NCBI RefSeq assembly: GCF_000716335.1
Contig: NZ_KL591020.1
Location: forward strand, 70,651 to 134,650
Length of the DNA: 64,000 nt
Origin: Streptomyces sp. NRRL S-118
GTDB taxonomy: Bacteria; Actinomycetota; Actinomycetes; Streptomycetales; Streptomycetaceae
Reading direction: 5' to 3'
The notes under the pieces: model-generated
Databases searched by the model: none
Told to the model about the DNA's origin: nothing
Seen by the model: only the letters and a program-made list of their open reading frames with translations
Translations under genes and position numbers: made by a program
Part shown: in pieces, positions 8,322-16,263 of the stretch
Position numbering within the stretch: the stretch's first letter is position 1
Layout: the number at the start of each line of letters is the position of its first letter

Positions 8322-9973
8322 ACGTCGCCCGGGCCGGGGTTCGAGGCGTCCGTCCCGCCGCCGAAGTGGTGCATGACGCCCCACACGGCGTTCAGCGCGG
8401 TCTGCACGGCACCCTCGGCCCAGCCGGCCGTCCAGGAGATGTCGTCGCCCGCGAGGAAGATGCCCCGCTTGTCCTCGGGCAGCCGGTCCTGCATGAAGTG
8501 CGTGAACAGACGGCGCTGGTAGCGGTAGTGGCCGGGCAGGTTCGCCTTGAACGCGCCCATGAAGTAGGGCTCGTTCTCCCAGGACACGGTCACCGGGTTG
8601 CCGATGATGTGCTTGCGGATGTCGACCTTCGGGTAGATCTCGCCGAGCGACTTGAGCATGACCTCCATGCGCTCCTGCGCGGACAGCGGCAGCCACTTCA
8701 GGCTGTCGTCGCACCAGGTGTACGACAGGCAGATGACGGCCGGCTTGTCGGGGCCGTCGTCCAGGAGGTACGTACCGCGGGTCATGCGGTCGGTGAGCGT
8801 CATCGACATGACGTCCCGGCCGGTCTCCTCGTCCTTGTCCAGCCAGAACGGCCGGTCGACCGGGACGAACAGCTTGGAGGACTCCATGTAGTGGGTGCGC
8901 TCCATCGCCGTCCAGTGGTCGATGGGGAACAGCGAGTCGTCACAGGCGATCTTGGACAGCAGCATCCAGGACTGGGCGGTGAAGATCGCCGCCTGGTACG
9001 TGCGGATGTCACCGTTGGCGTCGGTGACGGTGATGCGGTTGCCGGCGGTGCGGTGCAGGCGGGTGACGGCGGGCCTGGGGTCGCCCTCGTGCAGCGACTT
9101 CAGCGACGTGCCGTACGGCCAGTGGACGATCTTCTCCGGCTCGCGCTCCCACAGGCGCAGCGGGAGCTGCTGGGAGCCGCCGACGATGCCGCGGTGGTGG
9201 TCGTCGGCCTCGGTGTAGACGACGCGGAGGATCTCCAGGATGGAGTTGGGGAAGTCGGTGTCCCAGCCGCCGGTGCCGAAGCCGACCTGGCCGAAGATCT
9301 CCCGGTGGCGGAAGGACTTGAACGCCTCGGACTCGCACAGGAAGCCGTAGAAGGTCTGGTTGTCGAGCTTCTCGACGAGCTTCGCCCAGATCTCGCGGAT
9401 GCGCGGGACGTCACGCTCACGCATGGCGCGGTTCATGTCGGAGAAGTCCGCGCCCTCCTCCAGGCAGTCGTTCCACGCCTTGGCGACGTCGCGGTAGACC
9501 TGCGGCAGGTCCTCGATGGTCTGCGCGTAGTGCGACTCGCCCTTGAGGTCGACGACGGTCGAGGGGGTGGCCTCGGCCAGCGGGTTCGGGAACGGCCGGG
9601 TCTCCAGCCCCACGAGGTCGATGTAGTGCTGGAGCGCGGTCGAGGAGGGCGGGAAGCGCATGGCGCCCATCTCGGCGGTCAGCGACGGGTCGCAGCCCTC
9701 GAAGCCGACGGTGCGCAGCCGCCCGCCGATCTGGTCGGCCTCGTAGACGACGGGCTTGAGGCCCATCTTCATCAGCTCGTACGCGGCGACGATGCCGGAG
9801 AGCCCGCCGCCGATGACGGCGACCTCGGTGCCGTGCTCGGTCGCGGGTATCTGGCCGAGCCCGGCCGGGTGGGCCAGGTAGTCGTCGTACGCGTACGGGA
9901 AGTCCGGTCCGAACATGGTGATCGGCGGCTGCGCGTCGGTGTGCTGGACGGCGGTGGGCACCGTGGACGTCAT
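8282..9973 (-). CDS. davB: Flavin amine oxidase, probable L-lysine 2-monooxygenase (DavB-like)
   Basis: FAD enzyme of the amine oxidase superfamily. The best functional match from memory is Pseudomonas DavB, which oxidatively decarboxylates L-lysine to 5-aminovaleramide. Shared landmarks are the N-terminal FGPDFPYAYDDYLAHPAG, the dinucleotide-binding VIGGGLSGIVAAYEL followed by YEADQIGGRLR, GQVGFGTGGWDTDFPNS, and a C-terminal FLAGDDISWTAGWAEGAVQ FAD motif. 563 residues fits the family (about 560). It lies 45 bp downstream of a DavA-like amidase on the same strand, and a lysine monooxygenase plus 5-aminovaleramidase form a two-step route to 5-aminovalerate. A tryptophan 2-monooxygenase (IaaM) is the main alternative, being in the same family and also paired with an amidase. 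Confidence 0.72.
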   Translation of the reverse strand: MTSTVPTAVQHTDAQPPITMFGPDFPYAYDDYLAHPAGLGQIPATEHGTEVAVIGGGLSGIVAAYELMKMGLKPVVYEADQIGGRLRTVGFEGCDPSLTAEMGAMRFPPSSTALQHYIDLVGLETRPFPNPLAEATPSTVVDLKGESHYAQTIEDLPQVYRDVAKAWNDCLEEGADFSDMNRAMRERDVPRIREIWAKLVEKLDNQTFYGFLCESEAFKSFRHREIFGQVGFGTGGWDTDFPNSILEILRVVYTEADDHHRGIVGGSQQLPLRLWEREPEKIVHWPYGTSLKSLHEGDPRPAVTRLHRTAGNRITVTDANGDIRTYQAAIFTAQSWMLLSKIACDDSLFPIDHWTAMERTHYMESSKLFVPVDRPFWLDKDEETGRDVMSMTLTDRMTRGTYLLDDGPDKPAVICLSYTWCDDSLKWLPLSAQERMEVMLKSLGEIYPKVDIRKHIIGNPVTVSWENEPYFMGAFKANLPGHYRYQRRLFTHFMQDRLPEDKRGIFLAGDDISWTAGWAEGAVQTALNAVWGVMHHFGGGTDASNPGPGDVYDEIAPVELPED

Positions 9974-10018
9974 GGGGTACGGACTCCTTGCGGGGAAAGC
10001 TGGTGCGGAGGGGGAAGC

Positions 10019-10816
10019 TCAGATCAGGGAGGTGTAGAGGCCGGGGCGGCGGTCGCGCAGGTAGGGGTTGGCCTCGCGCGAGGCGCGCAGCAGCTCCGGG
10101 TCGACGTCGCCGGTGACCAGTTCCTCGGCGCGGCCGGCGCGGGCGCGGGCGGTGCCGTCGGGGCCGGCGAGGGCGGACAGGCCGACGAACTCGAACTCGC
10201 CCTCCTGCCCGGTCCGGTTGGCGTACGCGATGTACAGCTGGTTCTCGAAGGCGCGCACCGGTACGACGGACTCGGCGACGACCTCGGCGGGGTGCATCAG
10301 CGCGGTGGGCACGAGGAGGAGCTCGGTGCCGGCCAGGGCGTGCGCCCGGACGTTCTCGGGGAACTCCACGTCGTAGCAGATCATGAGGCCGACGCGCAGT
10401 CCGCCGAGCTCGGCCTGGACGACCGGCTGGTCGCCGGGGGTGAAGGAGGCGGTCTCGAAGCCGCCGTAGAGGTGGGTCTTGCGGTAGCTCAGGAGCCGGG
10501 TGCCGTCCGGTCCGATCAGCTGCGCGGAGTTGTACACGGCCTCGCCGTCGCGCTCCGGGTACCCGTACGCGACGGCGAGGCCGTGGCGCTCGGCGATGTC
10601 GGCGACGGCGTCGGCGGAGTCGCCGTCGGCGGGCTCGGCCAGCCGGGCGACGTCGTCGCCGATCGCGTACCCGGTCAGGAACATCTCGGGGGCGACCAGC
10701 AGACCGGCGCCGGTGGCGGCGGCGCGGGCGGCGGCCTGGTCGAGGGCCTTGAGGTTGGCGGCGACGTCACCGGGCTGTCCGGAGCTCTGGAGCAGGGCGG
10801 TGCGCAGCGGCGGCAT
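10019..10816 (-). CDS. davA: Nitrilase-superfamily amidase, probable 5-aminovaleramidase (DavA-like)
   Basis: Carbon-nitrogen hydrolase of 265 residues, predicted to hydrolyse 5-aminovaleramide to 5-aminovalerate and ammonia. The nitrilase triad is visible: Glu in VAPEMFLTGYAIG (about residue 42), Lys in SYRKTHLYG (about 110) and Cys in GLMICYDVEFPEN (about 144). The EMFLTGY, GYPER and DVEFPEN blocks match remembered DavA sequences. I chose the ATG at 10816, where the fold begins, with AGAGG about 8 nt upstream; the longer ORF adds an unstructured leader. It is the first gene of a davA-davB unit, with a cluster of TTGCG boxes 99-157 bp upstream. Other small amides are possible substrates. Confidence 0.75.
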   Translation of the reverse strand: MPPLRTALLQSSGQPGDVAANLKALDQAAARAAATGAGLLVAPEMFLTGYAIGDDVARLAEPADGDSADAVADIAERHGLAVAYGYPERDGEAVYNSAQLIGPDGTRLLSYRKTHLYGGFETASFTPGDQPVVQAELGGLRVGLMICYDVEFPENVRAHALAGTELLLVPTALMHPAEVVAESVVPVRAFENQLYIAYANRTGQEGEFEFVGLSALAGPDGTARARAGRAEELVTGDVDPELLRASREANPYLRDRRPGLYTSLI

Positions 10817-10914
10817 CGGCAGACCTCTGTCGGGTGCGTAACGGGGAGGGGAAGGCGTCGCGAAGACGTTCAAAACGGTACGGTCCGGTGTTCTTCCCGG
10901 ACAAGGCGTGAGCG

Positions 10915-10973
10915 TTGCGGACCGGCGAGTGATCCGTTGCGCGTAGGGCACCCTCGGCGGCGATTCGTTGCAC
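10915..10973 (-). promoter_or_regulatory. Putative Lrp-type operator of davAB (three TTGCG boxes)
   Basis: TTGCG boxes start at 10915, 10937 and 10968, spaced 22 and 31 bp (two and three helical turns). Between the first two lies the core CGGCGAGTGATC. The same arrangement, spaced 21 and 30 bp with the core CGACGAATGATC, occurs upstream of the permease at 13240-13296. Helically phased multiple boxes suit an Lrp octamer, and lrp is the adjacent gene. Assignment is inferred. Confidence 0.6.
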
Positions 10974-11081
10974 GCCTGTGCCGGTGGGGCCGTACGGGTG
11001 CCCCGGCCGCGCCGCGGAGGCGTCGGCGATCAGGTCGCGGGGGTGGTGGAGGGGGCGCCGGGCCGCGGCCACACCGCAGGG

Positions 11082-11121
11082 GCGGGGCGCCGTCCGGAGC
11101 AGCGGGGCGCCGTCCGGAGGA
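11082..11121. repeat. 20-bp tandem repeat
   Basis: Two adjacent 20-bp copies (11082-11101 and 11102-11121) differ at one base, followed by a partial third copy. They lie in the noncoding gap just after lrp. Confidence 0.65.
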
Positions 11122-11137
11122 GCGGGGCCGGCGGGCC

Positions 11138-11593
11138 CTAGGCCGGTGAGCCGGACGAGAAGCGCCGCAGGAGCGGTGAGAGCACCAGCACCGATTTGGT
11201 GCGCTCGACGAACGGTTCCCCGGCGATGCGCTCCAGCACGCGCTCGAAGTGGCGCATGTCGGAGGCGAAGACCTGGACGATCGCGTCCGCGTCCCCCGTG
11301 ACGGTGGACGCGGACGCGATCTCCGGGTAGCGCTCCAGACCACGCTGGATGGTCTCCGGCGAGGTGTTGCCGCGTGCGTAGATCTCGATGAAGCCCTCGG
11401 TCTCCCAGCCGAGCGCCGCCGGGTCGACCCGGACCGTGAAGCCGGTGATGGCTCCCTCCGCCCGCAGCCGGTCCACGCGCCGCTTGACGGCGGGCGCGGA
11501 CAGACCGACGAGCGAGCCGATGTCCGCGTAGGACCGGCGGGCGTCCTCGGCGAGGGCGTGGACGATACGTTCGTCGAGATCGTTCAGTCGCAC
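11138..11593 (-). CDS. Lrp/AsnC family transcriptional regulator
   Basis: 151-residue feast/famine regulator. The N-terminal helix-turn-helix (residues about 3-60) includes LNDLDERIVHALAEDARRSY and VGLSAPAVKRRVDRL. A C-terminal RAM effector-binding domain (about 68-145) follows, with the VTGDADAIVQVFA strand typical of AsnC proteins. The GTG start lies 10 bp after the permease stop, so the two are co-transcribed, and the ribosome site falls within the end of the permease gene. Placed between a permease and a lysine-catabolic pair, it is the likely local regulator, with lysine a plausible effector. Matching box clusters upstream of both transcription units support this. Effector and sign of control are inferred. 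Confidence 0.88.
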   Translation of the reverse strand: MRLNDLDERIVHALAEDARRSYADIGSLVGLSAPAVKRRVDRLRAEGAITGFTVRVDPAALGWETEGFIEIYARGNTSPETIQRGLERYPEIASASTVTGDADAIVQVFASDMRHFERVLERIAGEPFVERTKSVLVLSPLLRRFSSGSPA

Positions 11594-11603
11594 TGGGGGT
11601 GGG

Positions 11604-13067
11604 TCACTTCTCTGCGGTGGCCAAACGGGAGCGGCTCATGCCGTAGAGGAAGTAGAACACGAGACCCACGGCCATCCAGATTCCGAAGACCACCCAGGTG
11701 ACGGAGTCGAGGCTGAACATGTTGTACGCGCAGAACAGGAAGCCCAGCACCGGGAAGAGCCAGCCCAGCGGCACCTTGAAGGTGCGCGGCATGTCGGGGC
11801 GGGTGCGGCGCAGCACGATCACCGCGATGTTGACCAGGGCGAAGGCGAAGAGCGTGCCGATGCTGGTGGCGTCGACGAGCTTGCCGAGCGGGATCACGGA
11901 GGCGAGGGCGCCGCAGAACAGCGACACGATGACCGTGTTGAGGCGCGGGGTGCCGGTCTTGCCGCTGACCTTGCCGAAGGCCTTGGGGACCAGGCCGTCG
12001 CGGGACATCGCGAACAGCACGCGGGTCTGGCCGTAGAGCACGGTCAGGACCACGCTCGCGATGGAGATGACGGCGCCGGCGGCGAGCAGGGTGCCCCAGA
12101 ACGTCTGGCCGCTGACGTCGTTCATGATCGCGGTCAGGGATGCCTCGGAGCCCTCGAACTCCTTCCAGTTCCAGGCGCCGACGGCGACGGCGGCGACCAG
12201 GACGTAGAGCGCGGTGACGATGATCAGCGACAGCATGATCGCGCGGGGCAGGTCGCGCTGCGGGTTCTTCGCCTCCTCACCGGCGGTGGAGGCGGCGTCG
12301 AAGCCGATGTACGAGAAGAACAGGCTCGCTCCGGCGGCGCTGACGCCGGCCATGCCGAGCGGCATGAAGTCGGCGTAGTTGCCGGACTTGAACCCCATGA
12401 AGCCGACCGCGCAGAAGAGGACCAGTGCGGCGATCTTCACCACGACCATGATCGTGTTGGCGCGGGCGGACTCCTTGGCGCCGCCGAGCAGGAAGACCAT
12501 GGCGAGGAGGACGACGATCAGGCCGGGCAGGTTGATGATGCCGCCCTCACCGGGCGCCGAGGAGAGCACGGCCGGGATCGTGACGCCGATGGTTCCGTCG
12601 AGGAGCTCGTTGAGGTACTCGCCCCAGCCGACGGCCACGGCGGCCACCGACACGCCGTACTCGAGGACCAGGCACCAGCCGCACACCCAGGCGACGAGTT
12701 CACCCATCGTTGCGTACGCGTACGAGTACGAGGAGCCCGCGACCGGTATGGAGCCGGCCAGCTCGGCGTACGACAGTGCCGAGAAGAGAGCGGTCAGTCC
12801 GGCGAGCACGAACGCCAGGGTGACGGCCGGGCCGGCCTTGGGCACGCTGTCGCCGAGGACCACGAAGATCCCGGTGCCGAGCGTGGCGCCGATGCTGATC
12901 ATGGTCAGCTGCCACATGGACAGGGAGCGGCGGAGCGTGCCGCCCTCACCCTTCCCACCCTCTGCGACCAGCGTGTCCACCGACTTGCGGCGGGTGAGTG
13001 CGGAGAGCCGGGACGCCTTCGTCGCGGATGGCTCGGTGGCGGGAGGGGCTGCGCCTTGGTCCAGCAC
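11604..13067 (-). CDS. APC-superfamily amino-acid permease, cationic amino-acid type
   Basis: 487-residue membrane transporter with about 12-14 helices, resembling the CAT (cationic amino-acid transporter) branch. The conserved first helix reads MISIGATLGTGIFVVLG, and the consensus block FFSYIGFDAASTAGEEAKNPQR is intact. The GTG at 13067 is chosen because AAGGAG sits 9 nt before it; the longer ORF adds about 150 unlikely residues. The N-terminal 60 residues are cytosolic and basic. Its position as first gene of the permease-lrp operon, next to lysine 2-monooxygenase genes, makes lysine import the likely role. Putative Lrp boxes lie 173-229 bp upstream. Confidence 0.85.
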   Translation of the reverse strand: MLDQGAAPPATEPSATKASRLSALTRRKSVDTLVAEGGKGEGGTLRRSLSMWQLTMISIGATLGTGIFVVLGDSVPKAGPAVTLAFVLAGLTALFSALSYAELAGSIPVAGSSYSYAYATMGELVAWVCGWCLVLEYGVSVAAVAVGWGEYLNELLDGTIGVTIPAVLSSAPGEGGIINLPGLIVVLLAMVFLLGGAKESARANTIMVVVKIAALVLFCAVGFMGFKSGNYADFMPLGMAGVSAAGASLFFSYIGFDAASTAGEEAKNPQRDLPRAIMLSLIIVTALYVLVAAVAVGAWNWKEFEGSEASLTAIMNDVSGQTFWGTLLAAGAVISIASVVLTVLYGQTRVLFAMSRDGLVPKAFGKVSGKTGTPRLNTVIVSLFCGALASVIPLGKLVDATSIGTLFAFALVNIAVIVLRRTRPDMPRTFKVPLGWLFPVLGFLFCAYNMFSLDSVTWVVFGIWMAVGLVFYFLYGMSRSRLATAEK

Positions 13068-13239
13068 TGCGTACGGCTCCTTCGTGGCTGCGGGTCGAAC
13101 GACGGCGACTCGCGGCGGCTCGCGGGTGGGTTGCGTCACACCCGCGGGGGAAGGGGAACCGCCGAGCAGGCGGTCGCCGCCACTCCTGGTACGGGGCACG
13201 AGCCTAAGGGCCGGACTTCGCGCTCGTAATGCATCGTTG

Positions 13240-13296
13240 TTGCGCATCGACGAATGATCATTGCGCGCTCGGGGCACAGACGGGGAAACATTGCGC
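13240..13296 (-). promoter_or_regulatory. Putative Lrp-type operator of the permease-lrp operon (three TTGCGC boxes)
   Basis: TTGCGC occurs exactly at 13240, 13261 and 13291, spaced 21 and 30 bp, with the core CGACGAATGATC at 13248-13259. Order, phasing and orientation match the cluster upstream of davA. It lies 173 bp from the permease start and 67 bp from the SGNH hydrolase start, so it could also influence the divergent gene. The surrounding DNA is unusually AT-rich for the window. Confidence 0.6.
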
Positions 13297-13362
13297 CCTG
13301 CCGCACGAATCGACACATTGAGGCCGGGAGCAGGCACTTTCGCCGAGCGGAGGAGACCCCCG

Positions 13363-14430
13363 ATGAGCTGGCTGGACCCGGTGCCGTTCCTGCGCGGAAC
13401 GGCGTGGCTGGACGAGGGCCGTGCCGTACGCGCCGACCCCGGCGCCCTGGACCGGCTGCCGTGGGACACCGCCGCGCGGGCGGCGCTGCCCATCGGCGTA
13501 CGGCTGGAATTCACCGCCTCACCGGGGACCCGGGCCCTCGAGATCCGCTACCGGCCGGCCGCGCCGGAGGAGGCGGGCATCGGCGCGGTGGCGCCCGACG
13601 GGCCCGACGGGCTGCGTGAGCTCGCGCACTGCTTCGCGCTCTGGCAGGGCGACCGCTGCCTGCGCGAGCGGTGTCCCGAAGCGGCGCCGGCCTCCCCCGG
13701 CGAGCAGACCGTCGTCACGCTGGAGCTGCCGGCGTCGGCCGGGCCCTTCACGGTCCACCCGCCCGAGACGCGGGCCCCGGTGCTGCTGGGCCTGCGCGCG
13801 GTCGGCGGCGCCGTCGCGCCCGCGCCCCGGCGCCCGCGGTGGGTCGTGCACGGCGACTCGATCACCGAGGGCTGGTGGGCCACGCGGCCGGCGTACGCCT
13901 GGCCCGCCGCCGCCGGGCGGGCGCTCGGCCTGGACGCGGTGAACCTGGGCTACGCCGGCTCGGCGCGGGGTGAGCTGCCGGTGGCCGAGCAGCTCGCGAC
14001 CCTCCCGGCCGACCTGCTCACCCTCGCCTACGGCACCAACTGCTGGTCGGGCACCCCGTTCTCGGCGCCGCTGATGTACGAGACGACGCGGGCGTTCGTC
14101 GCGCTCGTGCGGCGCGGCCATCCGGACACGCCCCTGCTGGTGGTCTCGCCGGTGCTGCGCCCGGAGGCCGAGACCACCCCCAACGCCCTGGGGGCGACGC
14201 TGGCGGAGCTGCGCACGGCGATGGAGGAGGCCGTCCGGGACATGACGGCAGGCGGGGACACGCGGCTGTCGCTGCTGCCGGGCCGCGACGTGCTGGGCCC
14301 CGAGCACCTGATGGACGGGCTCCACCCGGACGACGCGGGCCACGCGCGGATCGCGGCGGCGGTCGTGCGGGCCATGCGCCCGCTGCGCGCCGCGGCGGAC
14401 GGAAGTGGCGTGCGTCACGCGGTCGGGTAG
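13363..14430 (+). CDS. SGNH/GDSL-family hydrolase
   Basis: 355-residue esterase-like protein. An N-terminal beta-sandwich domain (about residues 1-155) precedes an SGNH domain starting at WVVHGDSITEGWW near 165, which supplies the nucleophilic Ser. The block II Gly is in NLGYAGSARGE, block III is YGTNCW, and the catalytic DGLHPDD (Asp and His) lies near 320. There is no signal peptide, so it is probably cytoplasmic. The layout resembles two-domain GDSL carbohydrate esterases, but the substrate is unknown. The ATG at 13363 has CGGAGGAG 8 nt upstream. It is divergent from the lysine-type permease and may share its regulatory region. Confidence 0.83.
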   Translation: MSWLDPVPFLRGTAWLDEGRAVRADPGALDRLPWDTAARAALPIGVRLEFTASPGTRALEIRYRPAAPEEAGIGAVAPDGPDGLRELAHCFALWQGDRCLRERCPEAAPASPGEQTVVTLELPASAGPFTVHPPETRAPVLLGLRAVGGAVAPAPRRPRWVVHGDSITEGWWATRPAYAWPAAAGRALGLDAVNLGYAGSARGELPVAEQLATLPADLLTLAYGTNCWSGTPFSAPLMYETTRAFVALVRRGHPDTPLLVVSPVLRPEAETTPNALGATLAELRTAMEEAVRDMTAGGDTRLSLLPGRDVLGPEHLMDGLHPDDAGHARIAAAVVRAMRPLRAAADGSGVRHAVG

Positions 14431-14446
14431 CGGCGGGAATTCGCGG

Positions 14447-14471
14447 GAATGACCGCCGGGACTCCGGGTAG
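14447..14471 (+). promoter_or_regulatory. SigB-type promoter upstream of the DUF5133 gene
   Basis: GAAT (14447-14450), a 15-bp spacer, then GGGTAG (14466-14471). The known Streptomyces SigB-type consensus is GNNT, 14-16 bp, GGGTAY, so only the last base deviates. It is 46 bp upstream of the GTG start. Confidence 0.5.
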
Positions 14472-14516
14472 ACGCGCTCTCGGCCGGTGACACCCCGCTC
14501 AGAGGAGGAAAGCGTC

Positions 14517-14750
14517 GTGCTGATGGCCCACCCGACGGTCCTGCGCGGTCTCGTGACGCGCTACGAGGCGCTGTCGGCCGCCGACTCGGCGGCCGCGAGT
14601 CCGTCCGTCCTGCGTCAACGCGAGGACGTCGCCTACACCTTGTGCGTATCGACCGGCACGCGCGACGTGCGGGACGCCCTCCGGGTGGCCAGGCGCGTCC
14701 TGGAAGCGGCGGAGGGCCGGGACGCCCCCGTGGCGTCCGCCGCGCGCTGA
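14517..14750 (+). CDS. DUF5133 domain protein
   Basis: 77-residue protein with the start MLMAHPTVLRGLVTRYE characteristic of the Streptomyces DUF5133 family, a small helical protein of unknown function. A second helix carries DVRDALRVARRVLE. The GTG at 14517 is chosen because a strong AGAGGAGG lies 8 nt before it; the upstream in-frame GTG at 14487 has none. The SigB-type promoter in front and the stressosome operon just downstream suggest a stress-response role, by inference only. Confidence 0.75.
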   Translation: MLMAHPTVLRGLVTRYEALSAADSAAASPSVLRQREDVAYTLCVSTGTRDVRDALRVARRVLEAAEGRDAPVASAAR

Positions 14751-14956
14751 AGCGGGCGGGGGAGGCGGCGGGACGCGGCCGGCCGCCGCCCCTCCCTGCC
14801 GAGCGACCGGATCGTTTTCCCCGGGAGGTCCGGGGTGATTACGATCCAACGGCCGTTGAACATGAGAAGCAGGCCGGGCGGCCACCCCTCACCGATGCTT
14901 CCGGCACTCCCGTCCGGAAAGCCCGCCCGCCCCGTTTCCGAATGCGAGAGGTGCTT

Positions 14957-15856
14957 GTGAACACCAGCGAATCGAGCGCGCGGGAGCGCCTGTGCGAGGC
15001 CCTGCGGGAACGCGAGGAGGAGATCGCGGACCAGTGGGTCCGGCTCCAGCTGGAACAGGCGGTGCTGGGCACCGACATGAGTGAGCACGAGGTCCGGGAA
15101 GAAGCCGATCTGCTCATCTCCGCCCTGGCGACGGGGCTGGCGGGCGACACCCCGGTGGGGCGGCTCGTCTCGTCCAGCAACGAGCTGCGGCAGGCGGTGA
15201 TAGAGCTCTCGCTGCGCCGGGCGCGCGCGGGCGTCTCACCGACCGCCACCTCCATGGCCGTCCTCTCGCTCAAGGAAGTCCTGCTCGCCGCCGTCCAGCA
15301 CACCACCCGCGACTCTGCCGAGCTCTTCTCCGCCGCCATCGTGATCAACCGGCTGCTGGACGCCGCCGGCGTGCTCTCCTTCGAGACGTACGTGGAGGGC
15401 CGCGAGGAGATCATCCAGCGGCAGAGCCGCCAGCTCCTGGAGATCTCCACGCCCGTCGTACGGCTGTGGCGGCACGTGCTGGCCGTTCCGCTGATCGGCA
15501 CGCTGGACACCACCCGCACCCAGGTCGTGATGGAGAGCCTGCTGCAGGCGATCGAGACCAACGAGGCGCAGGTCGCCATCATCGACATCACCGGCGTCCC
15601 GGCCGTCGACACCGCCGTGGCGCAGCACCTGATGCACACCGTCAACGCCGTGCGGCTGATGGGCGCCGACTGCGTCATCAGCGGCATCCGGCCGCCCATC
15701 GCCCAGACGATCGCACAGTTGGGCATCGACTTGTCGACCATCCTCACCCGGGCGACGCTGGCGGACGCCCTCGCCGCGGCGATCCAGCTCACGGACCAGC
15801 CGAGCGTGGACTCCGCGGTGTCCGGTCACCGCCCGCCCCGGCCGGTGACGGCGTGA
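14957..15856 (+). CDS. rsbR: Stressosome scaffold RsbR-like protein (sensor domain plus STAS)
   Basis: 299-residue RsbR homologue. An N-terminal all-helical sensor-like domain (residues about 5-150; REREEEIADQWVRLQLEQ) is followed by a STAS domain (about 165-275). The STAS region retains IDITGVPAVDTAVAQHLM and GIRPPIAQTIAQLGID, which in Bacillus RsbR hold the two phosphorylated threonines. The GTG at 14957 is chosen because GAGAGG lies 5 nt upstream; the upstream in-frame region is a low-quality extension. First gene of a five-gene operon with 1-17 nt overlaps, it would assemble with RsbS into the stressosome that sequesters RsbT. A weak SigB-like motif, GTTT-N15-GGGTGA, lies at 14814-14838. 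Confidence 0.88.
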   Translation: MNTSESSARERLCEALREREEEIADQWVRLQLEQAVLGTDMSEHEVREEADLLISALATGLAGDTPVGRLVSSSNELRQAVIELSLRRARAGVSPTATSMAVLSLKEVLLAAVQHTTRDSAELFSAAIVINRLLDAAGVLSFETYVEGREEIIQRQSRQLLEISTPVVRLWRHVLAVPLIGTLDTTRTQVVMESLLQAIETNEAQVAIIDITGVPAVDTAVAQHLMHTVNAVRLMGADCVISGIRPPIAQTIAQLGIDLSTILTRATLADALAAAIQLTDQPSVDSAVSGHRPPRPVTA

Positions 15857-16263
15857 CGCCCCCCCGCGCCACAGGCGTACCGATTCTCCGGCTCGGTGAC
15901 GTGCTGATCACCGGGTTGCTCAACGAACTGGACGACCAGTCGGCGGTGGCGTTCACCGACGAACTCACCGAGCGGATCGCCTCCGACGGCGCCCGCGGCG
16001 TGCTGATCGACATCTCCCGGCTGGACATCATCGACTCGTTCGTGGCGCGCACGCTGATGGAGCTCACCACCATGGCCCGCCTGCTGGGCGCGCGGGTCAT
16101 CGTGGCCGGGATGCGGCCCGCCGTGGCCATCACCCTGGTGGAGCTCGGGCTCCAGCTGACCGGTGTCGAGACCGCCCTCAACGCGGAGCAAGGCCTGACG
16201 GCCCTCGGCTGGCATCGTTTGCCCCATCCCGTGGGGGAGGTCCGACGTGGCTCTCCGCAGTGA
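15853..16263 (+). CDS. rsbS: Stressosome STAS protein RsbS-like
   Basis: 136-residue single-domain STAS protein. The LIDISRLDIIDSFVARTLMEL segment contains the serine equivalent to Bacillus RsbS Ser59, the target of RsbT kinase. Its GTG start overlaps the rsbR stop by 4 nt (GTGA), indicating translational coupling. Unphosphorylated RsbS would hold RsbT in the stressosome; phosphorylation releases it. The 3' end overlaps the next start by 17 nt. Confidence 0.88.
   Translation: MTPPRATGVPILRLGDVLITGLLNELDDQSAVAFTDELTERIASDGARGVLIDISRLDIIDSFVARTLMELTTMARLLGARVIVAGMRPAVAITLVELGLQLTGVETALNAEQGLTALGWHRLPHPVGEVRRGSPQ

Larger units (their letters stand above)
10817..11137. other. Noncoding gap upstream of davA carrying a putative Lrp operator and a short tandem repeat
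   Basis: The 321 bases between lrp and davA contain three TTGCG-type boxes (10915-10973) and a 20-bp tandem repeat (11082-11121). ORFs here lack ribosome sites. I see no further gene. Confidence 0.6.

Noticed and set aside
7661..11149. 1162-codon plus-strand ORF
   Set aside because: Antisense to davB and davA, whose motifs are unambiguous on the minus strand.
14814..14838. GTTT-N15-GGGTGA as the rsbR promoter
   Set aside because: The -10 deviates at the conserved A, so I mention it in the rsbR entry but do not list it as a promoter.
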